A DNA stretch of 8,847 bases from Ghiorsea sp. (GTDB lineage: Bacteria; Pseudomonadota; Zetaproteobacteria; Mariprofundales; Mariprofundaceae). The position numbers and the translations under genes were made by a program. The stretch is taken from NCBI GenBank assembly GCA_027053695.1, contig JALUHL010000162.1:1-8847 (forward strand). Direction: 5' to 3'. Positions 1 through 6,594 of the stretch are shown piece after piece (within the stretch, counting starts at the first letter, position 1; each line of letters opens with the position of its first letter). The notes beneath the pieces are model-generated. The model had not been told where the DNA came from. It was given only the letters and a program-made list of their open reading frames with translations, and did no database searches.

Positions 1-1
1 A

Positions 2-2014
2 TCTACCAAAACTGCGGTGATTGGTGTGAGGGGTACAGAGTTCTCAGTTGAGGTGCCGCGGCCTACCAATTTGACACAAGCCAAAGCTTTGCAACTGAAA
101 CCATCGCTAATATTACCGAAAAAACCCCTGACTATGATGTTGTTTGAAGGTTCGGTACTGGGTAAAAATACACGAGGTGGGCAAAAGTTAATCAAACCCA
201 GTATTTTGGCGAACTTTATGCCTAGCGGTAAAATTTTAACACGGAAAATCAGCCCTAAAGATGTGAAGAGGTTGGGGATTCAACATTTGGTTAGACCAAG
301 CGTTGGTGAACATTCTCAAGCGCCGAATATTGCAGTACCTTTAAAAGCAGGCCAATCGGGTCAAAGCTCTAGGCTTGCGCCACAAAACGTGAAAGGTGGT
401 GCCGAGGGAGGAGAAAGCTCCGCCCGACAGCCTAAAGCAGCGAAAACGAAGGTTTTGGCAGGCACAAAAGTTGTTGCACCTGGGGGCTCAAACGCACCAG
501 CATCGGTGACGCCTAAAGCACGGAAATTACAGTCTGCAAGCTTGCCAGAACGAAGCACACCTCAGGTGGGTAAACCTAAAGGTTCAAGCATGTCAGTTAG
601 TCGTACGCTTGATGTGAAAAAAACCAAAGGTGCAAGTATGCCAGCTAGTCGTATGCCTGATGTAGGCAAAGGCAAAGGTCTAAGTGTACCTTCCAGTCAT
701 GCGCCTCAAGTGAGCAAACCGAAAGGCACAAGCGCACCTGCCAGCCGCACACCTCCAGTGAGTAAACCTAAAGGTATAAGCAAACCCAAAGGTGCAAGTA
801 TGTCATCAAGTCGTATGCCTGACTTAGGCAAAGGTAAAGGTCTAAGTGTTGCTCCAACCCGCACGCCATCTGTGCGTAAACCGAAAGGTATTAGCAAGCC
901 GAGCATGGGCGCTTCGCCAGCGAGGACACCATCAGTAGGCAGCCCAAGCATCAGCAAACCCAAAGGTGTAACCATGCCAGCTAGTCGCACACCTCAAATA
1001 AGTAAGCCAAAAAGCCCAAGTATGTCGGTTGGACGCACACCTCAGGTGAGCAAACCCAAAGGTGTAACCATGCCAGCCAGCCGCACACCTCAAATAAGTA
1101 AGCCAAAAAGCCCAAGTATGTCGGTTGGACACACACCACAGGTGAGTAAACCTAAAGGTGTGAATGTTACACCAGCGAGGACACCATCAGTAAGCAGCCC
1201 AAGCATCAGTAAACCCAAGGGTGTAAGTGTGCCAGCAGGCCGAACACCAACTATCAGTAAGCCCAAAGGTTCAAGTATGTCGGTTGGACGCACACCACAG
1301 ATGAGTAAACCCAAAGGTGTAACCATGCCAGATAGTCGTACGCCACAGGTAAGCAAACCCAAGGGTGCAAGCATACCTTCAAGCCGAGCGCCAACAATTA
1401 GTAAACCGAGTGTGAGCAGCCCAAGCATCAGCAAACCCAAGGGTGTAAGTGTGCCAGCAGGCCGAACACCAACTATCAGTAAGCCCAAAGGTTCAGGCAT
1501 GTCGGTTGGTCGCACACCTCAGGTGAGTAAGCCCAAAGGTGTAACCATGCCGGCTAGTCGTACGCCACAAGTGAGCAAACCCAAGGGTGCAAGCATACCT
1601 TCAAGTCGAGCTCCAACAATTAGTAAACCTAGAGGCATTAGTAAACCGAGTGTGAGTAGCCCAAGCATCAGCAAACCCAAGGGTGCAAGCATGCCAGTTA
1701 GTCGTGCGCCGCAAATAAGTAAGCCCAAAAGCCCGAGTATGTCGGTTGCGCGTAGCCCAAAGCCAGCCCGCGCACCTCAAATGAGTGCGCCGAACATAAC
1801 AAAGCCTAAAGGACCTACCGCGATGGCTGTATCTCGTGCTCCACAGGTTAGTAAGCCCAAGACTTCTGCGCCAGTTATTCGCTCACCGCAAATAAGTAAA
1901 CCAGCGCGAGTGCCAAAAATGAATGCGCCAACGGTCAGGGCACCAAGAGCTACGCCAACAATAAAAGCTCCAAAAATGAAGCCGCCTAAAGTACGCCAAA
2001 ACATTAGACCTTAG
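2..2014 (+). CDS. FecR-like domain protein with long basic Ser/Lys/Pro repeat tail (5' end outside window)
   Basis: The frame is open from the first codon in the window, so the N-terminus lies upstream; 670 residues are visible. The first residues read TAVIGVRGTEFSVEV, the typical core of FecR-type domains, followed by LFEGSVLGKN, which also fits that fold (residues about 5-70). From about residue 185 the protein is a tail of 16-residue repeats of the form SKPKG-x-S-x-P-x-S-R-T-P-Q-[VI]. The tail has no aromatic residue, no Cys, almost no acidic residue and very many Lys and Arg, so it should be disordered and strongly basic. FecR domains of this kind usually occur in periplasmic or envelope proteins; no partner sigma factor is visible here. 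Binding to an envelope polyanion (LPS, exopolysaccharide) is inference; an AlgP/histone-H1-like DNA-binding role is an alternative. The next gene starts 16 bases after the stop, suggesting one operon. Confidence 0.75.
   Translation, partial: STKTAVIGVRGTEFSVEVPRPTNLTQAKALQLKPSLILPKKPLTMMLFEGSVLGKNTRGGQKLIKPSILANFMPSGKILTRKISPKDVKRLGIQHLVRPSVGEHSQAPNIAVPLKAGQSGQSSRLAPQNVKGGAEGGESSARQPKAAKTKVLAGTKVVAPGGSNAPASVTPKARKLQSASLPERSTPQVGKPKGSSMSVSRTLDVKKTKGASMPASRMPDVGKGKGLSVPSSHAPQVSKPKGTSAPASRTPPVSKPKGISKPKGASMSSSRMPDLGKGKGLSVAPTRTPSVRKPKGISKPSMGASPARTPSVGSPSISKPKGVTMPASRTPQISKPKSPSMSVGRTPQVSKPKGVTMPASRTPQISKPKSPSMSVGHTPQVSKPKGVNVTPARTPSVSSPSISKPKGVSVPAGRTPTISKPKGSSMSVGRTPQMSKPKGVTMPDSRTPQVSKPKGASIPSSRAPTISKPSVSSPSISKPKGVSVPAGRTPTISKPKGSGMSVGRTPQVSKPKGVTMPASRTPQVSKPKGASIPSSRAPTISKPRGISKPSVSSPSISKPKGASMPVSRAPQISKPKSPSMSVARSPKPARAPQMSAPNITKPKGPTAMAVSRAPQVSKPKTSAPVIRSPQISKPARVPKMNAPTVRAPRATPTIKAPKMKPPKVRQNIRP
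565..1760 (+). repeat. Coding tandem repeats of 48 bp (16 residues)
   Basis: About 20-25 degenerate copies of a 48-base unit encode the SKPKG...SRTPQ repeat. Two variants often alternate, one reading KGVTMPASRTPQ and one reading SPSMSVGRTPQ, giving a 96-base period: the same bases recur at 961 and 1057. Short linkers reading SVSSPS interrupt the array. The repeats decay toward the 3' end (1760-2011), where proline and basic residues persist but the 16-residue spacing is lost. Such arrays can change copy number by recombination or replication slippage. Confidence 0.85.
1193..1654 (+). repeat. Higher-order duplication (222-bp and 240-bp units)
   Basis: A block starting with the SSPSISKPKG linker at 1193 is repeated, nearly identical, from 1415, an offset of 222 bases (74 residues). 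Each block holds the same order of four 16-residue units: the VSVPAGRTPT, SMSVGRTPQ, VTMPxSRTPQ and ASIPSSRAPT types. A third copy of the linker begins at 1655, offset 240, because six residues were added (an extra ISKPRG). This is a whole-block duplication on top of the 48-bp array. Confidence 0.75.
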
Positions 2015-2030
2015 GATGATATAGATTTAT

Positions 2031-3266
2031 ATGTTTAAGCATTTCACCTTTTTGATTTTTCTACTTTTGTTGTCATCTCAGCATGCAGCATTAGCTGCTC
2101 CGCTTTGGTATAATATCCAGCCCTTGCCGCAGGCATCTCGCCTCTATGATGTCGCTTGTTCTACGGATGAGTGTGTTGCGGTTGGCGCGAGTGGCGCAAG
2201 CGTTAATATTCGGGGGAATGCTAGCATGATTGCTGGTGACCCCTATAGTGATGCCATTTTATATCGTGTGATGCGTGATACGAATGCTTTTCTAGCTTTT
2301 CAAATTGGCACCACTAACGACCCATACGCACGTATTTTAAAAAGTACAAATGGCTATCGCTGGACAGATACGGGCAGTAAGCTTGTCCGAGCAAATAATA
2401 TTGTTGTGCCTGCTAACATGATTAAAACGAACGGACTTTATGTTGCCGCAGGACTTGACCTATATACTCAGCAACCTTTTGTGGCAACAAGCGCTGATAT
2501 GCAGACATGGGCATATAAGGATATATCCGCGGGTACTCCGGATTTTTACTTAGGAGTAGCTGCGAACTCCAATGGATCAACAATAGTTGTGGCGGGTGAA
2601 TTTGTGGACGCGTACGCTAATGTGCTGAGCAACATTTACACGAGTACGGATGGTGGGGCGACATGGGCATTTAAAGCAACACCCACCACGCAAACCTTAT
2701 ATGCGGTGGCATGGGATGCAACCAACAGCCAATTTGTTGCTACAGGAAGGAGCGGAACCATCATCACAAGTCCTGATGGTATAACTTGGACGGACAGAAG
2801 CATTGCTGGTGCTACATTAGATATCAACGGTATTGCTGAGAACAATGGATTGCTGGTTGGTGTCGGAACTGATTTTGGGGGAACATCTAGGGCAGTGTAT
2901 AGTACAGATGCAGGTGTGACTTGGAATTATGGCCTGAACACCGGGTCAGGCTTATACGATATTGCATGGAATGGTAGCTTGATGCTTGCTGTGGGAAGAG
3001 AGGGTGATATTCGAGCCAGCTATGATGGCTTTTTATGGTTTGAGTGGGATTATGTTGAGGTACATCCGCCCACATATTCTGACGTTGCGGTGAACGATTT
3101 ATATACGGTGGTAGCTGCAGGTAGTAGAGGTCGGCTTGATTATAGTTTGGATAGCGGCGCCACTTGGGTGAAAAGCCCTTCCACTCCTGTGGCGACAGAA
3201 ACGTTTAAAGCTGTTGAGTACGTCCACAATATTGGGGGGGGGGCACTGGAAAGTTTGTGGCTGTAG
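2031..3266 (+). CDS. Giant surface protein, N-terminal part: signal peptide and beta-propeller repeats
   Basis: The product starts with a Sec signal peptide (MFKH, then a Leu/Phe-rich core, likely cleavage after ALA at residue 22). Then come propeller-like repeats with Asp-box motifs at the end of each unit: STDGGATW, SPDGITW, STDAGVTW, SLDSGATW. Many units also contain a strand of the form FVAVG or LLVGVG. This is the pattern of YCF48-like, sialidase and BNR-type propellers, which are often binding or scaffold modules. The frame ends at 3264-3266, just after a run of ten G. The last residues (ALESLWL) do not fit the repeat, while the -1 frame reads GTGKFVAVGF and does. The piece is therefore most likely the 5' part of one gene continuing to 6316. 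The ribosome binding site is weak (AGGA lies 14 bases from the ATG), so translation may be coupled to the gene upstream. Confidence 0.75.
   Translation: MFKHFTFLIFLLLLSSQHAALAAPLWYNIQPLPQASRLYDVACSTDECVAVGASGASVNIRGNASMIAGDPYSDAILYRVMRDTNAFLAFQIGTTNDPYARILKSTNGYRWTDTGSKLVRANNIVVPANMIKTNGLYVAAGLDLYTQQPFVATSADMQTWAYKDISAGTPDFYLGVAANSNGSTIVVAGEFVDAYANVLSNIYTSTDGGATWAFKATPTTQTLYAVAWDATNSQFVATGRSGTIITSPDGITWTDRSIAGATLDINGIAENNGLLVGVGTDFGGTSRAVYSTDAGVTWNYGLNTGSGLYDIAWNGSLMLAVGREGDIRASYDGFLWFEWDYVEVHPPTYSDVAVNDLYTVVAAGSRGRLDYSLDSGATWVKSPSTPVATETFKAVEYVHNIGGGALESLWL
3234..3243 (+). other. G10 homopolymer at the frame break: candidate phase-variation tract
   Basis: Ten consecutive G lie inside the propeller-coding region. 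The upstream frame stops at 3264-3266, and the downstream frame has a stop at 3215-3217, so the frame change must occur between about 3218 and 3263; the G run sits in the middle. With 11 G or 8 G the product reads ...NIGGG(G)TGKFVAVGF and stays open to 6316. With 10 or 9 G it terminates early. G tracts of this length are known contingency switches in other bacteria, and they are also a common place for sequencing errors. Confidence 0.6.
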
Positions 3267-6200
3267 GGTTTAATGTGGCAAAATCAAGCAGTGCTGGAAG
3301 ATTCTGGAGCAATGCGGCTACACCACCATCAGGTACAGTTTCTGATTTGGCCTATAATAACCCCGTTGCAGGGCAAGCGAAGTTAGTGGCCGTGGGTGGC
3401 ACATCGGCATATACCAGTACCAATGGCAGCACATGGACAAAGCACGCCGCTGCATTTGGCTCTACAGTGAACGGGGTAGCAGCAAGCCCTGTCTCGCCTT
3501 ATACCTTTGTTGCTGTGGGTGCCAACAATGGCATTTATAGCAGTACAAATTCGGGTGTGACGTGGATAGCCAGAACCTCACCAATCACCCTAGCAGCTGG
3601 GGAATCCTTGCAGTTTAATGATGTGTTTTGGACGAATAAAGATACATTTCTTGGGAGTCCAGGTGTATTTCTTGCTGTTGGCACCAAAATATTGGTATCA
3701 GGGGCTGTGGAAGGTGTGGTTATTCGTTCATATAATGGCACAACTTGGACGAATGGAAGTAATTTACTACCTCTAGCTATACGGCAAAACAATCATTTTT
3801 TATCAATTAATGGTACAGCTACAGGGGTAACGTCTGAAATTTTTATTGTTGGGCACACATCCAATCAGTTTTCATATGCAGGTATGATTCTTGAAAATAG
3901 TGGCGGCAGTATAACCACAGGATGGCAACAGGTTCCTTTGCCATCTACACCCGCATTGTATGGTGTGGTACCAACCAATATTGGTGGAGCGATTGCAGTG
4001 GGCAAAACATCGGTCATTATTTCTAAATTGAATGATACCACGCCTCCATCACAAATTGTTGCGCCTGCGGATTTAACGCTAGAAGCAACAACCCCTACAC
4101 CCATACCCCTTTTGGATCCCCGGATTCAAGCATGGTTGCAGCAATTTTATGCCAAAGATAATCGGGATATTACGATTTTGGATATTCAAAATAATGCGCC
4201 AGCAACATTTGCACCCAATACTGTAACACCTGTTTCATTTACTGTCTCCGATAAGGCAGGCAATGCTATTGCAAGCCCGTTGCTTAGAAATATTACGCTG
4301 CAAGATATGCAAGCTCCAGTGGTAACGCCACCTGCGGATATTACCGTGCCTTCTGTTTCAGGGGTGCTGGGCGTGCCGCAATCCAATGCTACGGCATCCA
4401 CCTTTTTAGCAGGTGCGACAGCCACAGATAATGTGGATGGTGTGATTAATCCTATCAACATTACCAATAATGCGCCTGCGCTGTTCCCGATTGGTACAAC
4501 GCCAGTAACTTTTTCGGCTACAGATTCAGGTATGCCTGCGAATACGGGCACTGCAACAGCCAATGTTACTGTTTGGGATGCACAAGCCCCAACCATTGTA
4601 CTGCCTACACCAGCGCATTATGAGATAGCAGCGACAAGTGCCAATCCTGTGCCAATCACTGACCCATATGTTCAGCAACATATTGGTTTAGTGACGGCAT
4701 TTGATAACTGGGATCCTGGCGCATTAAGCGTGAGCAATGATGCACCTGCAACATTCCCTGTTGGCACACAAGTGTTCATTGATTTTTATGCAACGGATGC
4801 ATATGGCAATGTTGGGCATAATCCATTGAACTCAGCATCGATTACAGTTAAAGATTTTGCAGCGCCTGTGATTACACCACCTGCAGATATTACCGTGCCT
4901 TCTGTTTCAGGGGTATTGGGTGTGACCAATACCAATCTTACTGTGGTTACTTTTTTAGCCGGTGCGACAGCCACAGATAATGTGGATGGTGTGATTAACA
5001 CTATAACCAATAACGCGCCTGCGCTGTTCCCGATTGGTACAACGCCAGTAACCTTTAGTGTGAGCGATGCTGCGGGTAATCAAGCATCTATTGTTGCCAA
5101 TGTTACGGTGACGGATGCACAAGCCCCCACCATTGTACTTCCTACACCAGCACATTATGAGATAGCAGCGACCAGTGCTACGGCTGTGCCAATCACTGAC
5201 CCATATGTTCAGCAATATATTGGTTTAGTGACGGCATTTGATAACTGGGACCCCGGTGCATTAAGTGTGAGCAATGATGCACCTGCAACATTCCCTGTTG
5301 GCACGCAAGTGTTCATTGATTTTTATGCAACGGATGCATACGGCAATGTAGGGCATAATCCATTGAACTCAGCATCGATTACAGTTAAAGATTTTGCAGC
5401 ACCTGTGATTACACCGCCTGCCGATATTACAATTCCTTCTACCAGTGGCTTGGGTGTGTTCAATAGTAATGCAGCCATTGTCGCTTTCTTAGCGGGAGCA
5501 ACTGCCACAGATAATGTGGATGGTGTGATTACTGTTGCAAGCACCAATAATGATGCACCGCAAATCTTTGCAGTGGGCACAACCACAGTCACTTTCTTTG
5601 TGGATGATGCACAAGGCAATCGGGGTTATGCTAATGCTAAAGTAACCGTTTGGGATGCGCAAGCACCAACAGTGTATTTACCAACACCATCAGCCCTTAC
5701 GCTATCTGCAGAGACTTCAGCAGGTTTGCCCGTGAGTGACCCTTATGTGCAGCAGTTTATCAATGCTGTGATTGCGCTTGATGATTATGAAGGCTCCCGC
5801 ACGGTTAGCAACGATGCACCTGCAAACTTTGCTTTGAATGCAACGGTTGATATTACCTTCACGGCAACGGATACCTATGGCAATGTGGGTACAGCGGTTG
5901 GTTCGATTACGGTGGTTGATGATACACCACCAACATTAACCGTACCAAGCGATATATCGGTGCTTGCAACCAGTGCGTTGGGTACGGATTTAAGCAATGC
6001 CCTGATACAAACCTTCTTGGCGGGAGCCTCGGCAACAGATAACGTGGATACATCGGTTACAGTCTTTAATGATGCGCCTTCAGTGTTCCCGATTGGCACA
6101 ACCAAAGTGACTTTCTTTGCTGATGATGCAGGCGGTAATCGAAGTATTGGTAGTGCATCCGTTAAAGTCACCACGGGCTCAGGCGGCACACCTGATGCAG

Positions 6201-6316
6201 CAAGTTGTATAGTCGGAAGTAGCAGCGGTGGCCAATCAGGTGGCTGGGCCTGGATGAGTTTGCTGATGCTGATGATGGGTGTGCGTATCACCAGAAAACG
6301 TAAGCAAGCCTCTTAA
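3257..6316 (+). CDS. Giant surface protein, C-terminal part: propeller repeats, eight HYR domains, sorting-type tail
   Basis: The first possible start is a GTG inside the propeller strand FVAVGF, and this piece has no signal peptide, so it is better read as the continuation of the frame starting at 2031. It opens with further Asp-box units (STNGSTW, STNSGVTW, SYNGTTW) up to about 4030. Eight HYR-type Ig-like domains follow (4036-6175), with hallmarks PPADITVPS, ATDNVDG, FPIGTTPVTF and D..GN. The last 45 residues hold a Cys, Gly/Ser-rich stretches, a hydrophobic segment and the basic end RITRKRKQAS, the layout of a C-terminal sorting signal. Joined to the first piece the protein would have about 1428 residues. 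HYR and propeller modules point to adhesion or extracellular binding; the ligand is unknown. The stop overlaps the convergent gene by four bases. Confidence 0.75.
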   Translation: MAVGFNVAKSSSAGRFWSNAATPPSGTVSDLAYNNPVAGQAKLVAVGGTSAYTSTNGSTWTKHAAAFGSTVNGVAASPVSPYTFVAVGANNGIYSSTNSGVTWIARTSPITLAAGESLQFNDVFWTNKDTFLGSPGVFLAVGTKILVSGAVEGVVIRSYNGTTWTNGSNLLPLAIRQNNHFLSINGTATGVTSEIFIVGHTSNQFSYAGMILENSGGSITTGWQQVPLPSTPALYGVVPTNIGGAIAVGKTSVIISKLNDTTPPSQIVAPADLTLEATTPTPIPLLDPRIQAWLQQFYAKDNRDITILDIQNNAPATFAPNTVTPVSFTVSDKAGNAIASPLLRNITLQDMQAPVVTPPADITVPSVSGVLGVPQSNATASTFLAGATATDNVDGVINPINITNNAPALFPIGTTPVTFSATDSGMPANTGTATANVTVWDAQAPTIVLPTPAHYEIAATSANPVPITDPYVQQHIGLVTAFDNWDPGALSVSNDAPATFPVGTQVFIDFYATDAYGNVGHNPLNSASITVKDFAAPVITPPADITVPSVSGVLGVTNTNLTVVTFLAGATATDNVDGVINTITNNAPALFPIGTTPVTFSVSDAAGNQASIVANVTVTDAQAPTIVLPTPAHYEIAATSATAVPITDPYVQQYIGLVTAFDNWDPGALSVSNDAPATFPVGTQVFIDFYATDAYGNVGHNPLNSASITVKDFAAPVITPPADITIPSTSGLGVFNSNAAIVAFLAGATATDNVDGVITVASTNNDAPQIFAVGTTTVTFFVDDAQGNRGYANAKVTVWDAQAPTVYLPTPSALTLSAETSAGLPVSDPYVQQFINAVIALDDYEGSRTVSNDAPANFALNATVDITFTATDTYGNVGTAVGSITVVDDTPPTLTVPSDISVLATSALGTDLSNALIQTFLAGASATDNVDTSVTVFNDAPSVFPIGTTKVTFFADDAGGNRSIGSASVKVTTGSGGTPDAASCIVGSSSGGQSGGWAWMSLLMLMMGVRITRKRKQAS
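4036..6175 (+). repeat. Eight HYR-like domains in four A/B pairs, with a 537-bp near-identical duplication
   Basis: Each domain has about 85-95 residues and ends in ITV-x-D or similar, followed by AP or PP. Type A (domains 2, 4, 6, 8) carries PPADITVPS and FLAGATATDNVDG. Type B (domains 1, 3, 5, 7) carries ITDPYVQQ, a DNWDP-like motif and ATDAYGNVG. Domains 3-4 and 5-6 are related by a 537-base (179-residue) duplication, beginning at 4577 and 5114. Within it the stretch from about 4770 to 4860 is repeated at 5307-5397 with only about two base differences, so part of the duplication is recent or has been homogenised by gene conversion. The outer pairs (1-2 and 7-8) are more diverged. Confidence 0.8.
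6206..6313 (+). other. Candidate C-terminal surface-sorting signal (GlyGly-CTERM-like)
   Basis: After the last HYR domain the protein has a single Cys (codon at 6206-6208), a Gly/Ser-rich stretch (GSSSGGQSGG), a short hydrophobic segment (WAWMSLLMLMMGV) and a cluster of Arg and Lys before the stop. This three-part order is that of protein-sorting tails recognised by exosortase- or rhombosortase-type enzymes. The hydrophobic part is short and the Cys is unusual for classic GlyGly-CTERM, so the exact family is uncertain. No sorting enzyme is encoded in the window. Confidence 0.5.
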
Positions 6317-6594
6317 TACGAACCAGAGATTTGTGTATAATAACGGGTTTGGGCATAGCTTAATTCGGTAGCTTGTGAAGTAGCTTTTGCCCAATTGTAA
6401 CCAAGGACAACGCTCAAATTGTATGCAGTGCCAATATCATATTGGATTTTAGTGCCTGCTGTTGTGGTTTGCGCCGTAAAATAATTGCCGGGTTTGATGC
6501 TAGGTAGTGATGTGCCTGATTGAGGGTTCACATAATTTCTAAAGGTATAACCCAAAGAAACATCAAAGCTTAGCCCTGAATAATATAAGCGCCT
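6313..6594 (-). CDS. 3' fragment of the TPR/beta-barrel outer-membrane protein (frame-shifted)
   Basis: This frame continues the barrel of the gene at 6563-7906. It reads YYSGLSFDVSLGYTFRNY and ends in YYTQISGSY, giving alternating polar and hydrophobic strands and a terminal aromatic residue, as expected for the last strands of an outer-membrane barrel. The first Met in this frame is at 6555, but coding similarity extends upstream to about 6594, where a stop at 6595-6597 closes the frame. Removing one base near 6591-6593 would join it to the main frame and give a protein of about 530 residues. On its own it would lack a signal peptide and is unlikely to be a functional gene. Its TAA stop overlaps the stop of the convergent surface-protein gene. 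Confidence 0.6.
   Translation of the reverse strand, partial: RRLYYSGLSFDVSLGYTFRNYVNPQSGTSLPSIKPGNYFTAQTTTAGTKIQYDIGTAYNLSVVLGYNWAKATSQATELSYAQTRYYTQISGSY

Noticed and set aside
706..1728. Several minus-strand open frames (706-990, 1090-1515, 1519-1728) with Leu/Gly-rich products
   Set aside because: They mirror the repeat array on the other strand; their Gly-Leu-Leu pattern is simply the reverse complement of the Ser-Lys-Pro codons. No signal or start supports them.
565..1760. CRISPR-like array suggested by regularly spaced repeats
   Set aside because: The repeats are contiguous, degenerate and in a continuous reading frame, with 48-bp periodicity and no unique spacers; they are protein-coding tandem repeats.
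3257..3300. Independent gene starting at GTG 3257
   Set aside because: GGAAAG lies only a few bases upstream of the GTG, but the start falls inside a propeller strand (FVAVGF), lacks a signal peptide for an obviously exported protein, and the preceding residues GTGK fit the same domain. Continuation of the upstream frame is more likely.
4186..6291. Long minus-strand open frames opposite the HYR region (for example 4186-4596 and 5875-6291)
   Set aside because: They are shadows of the HYR repeats, recurring with the repeat period and without recognisable domains.
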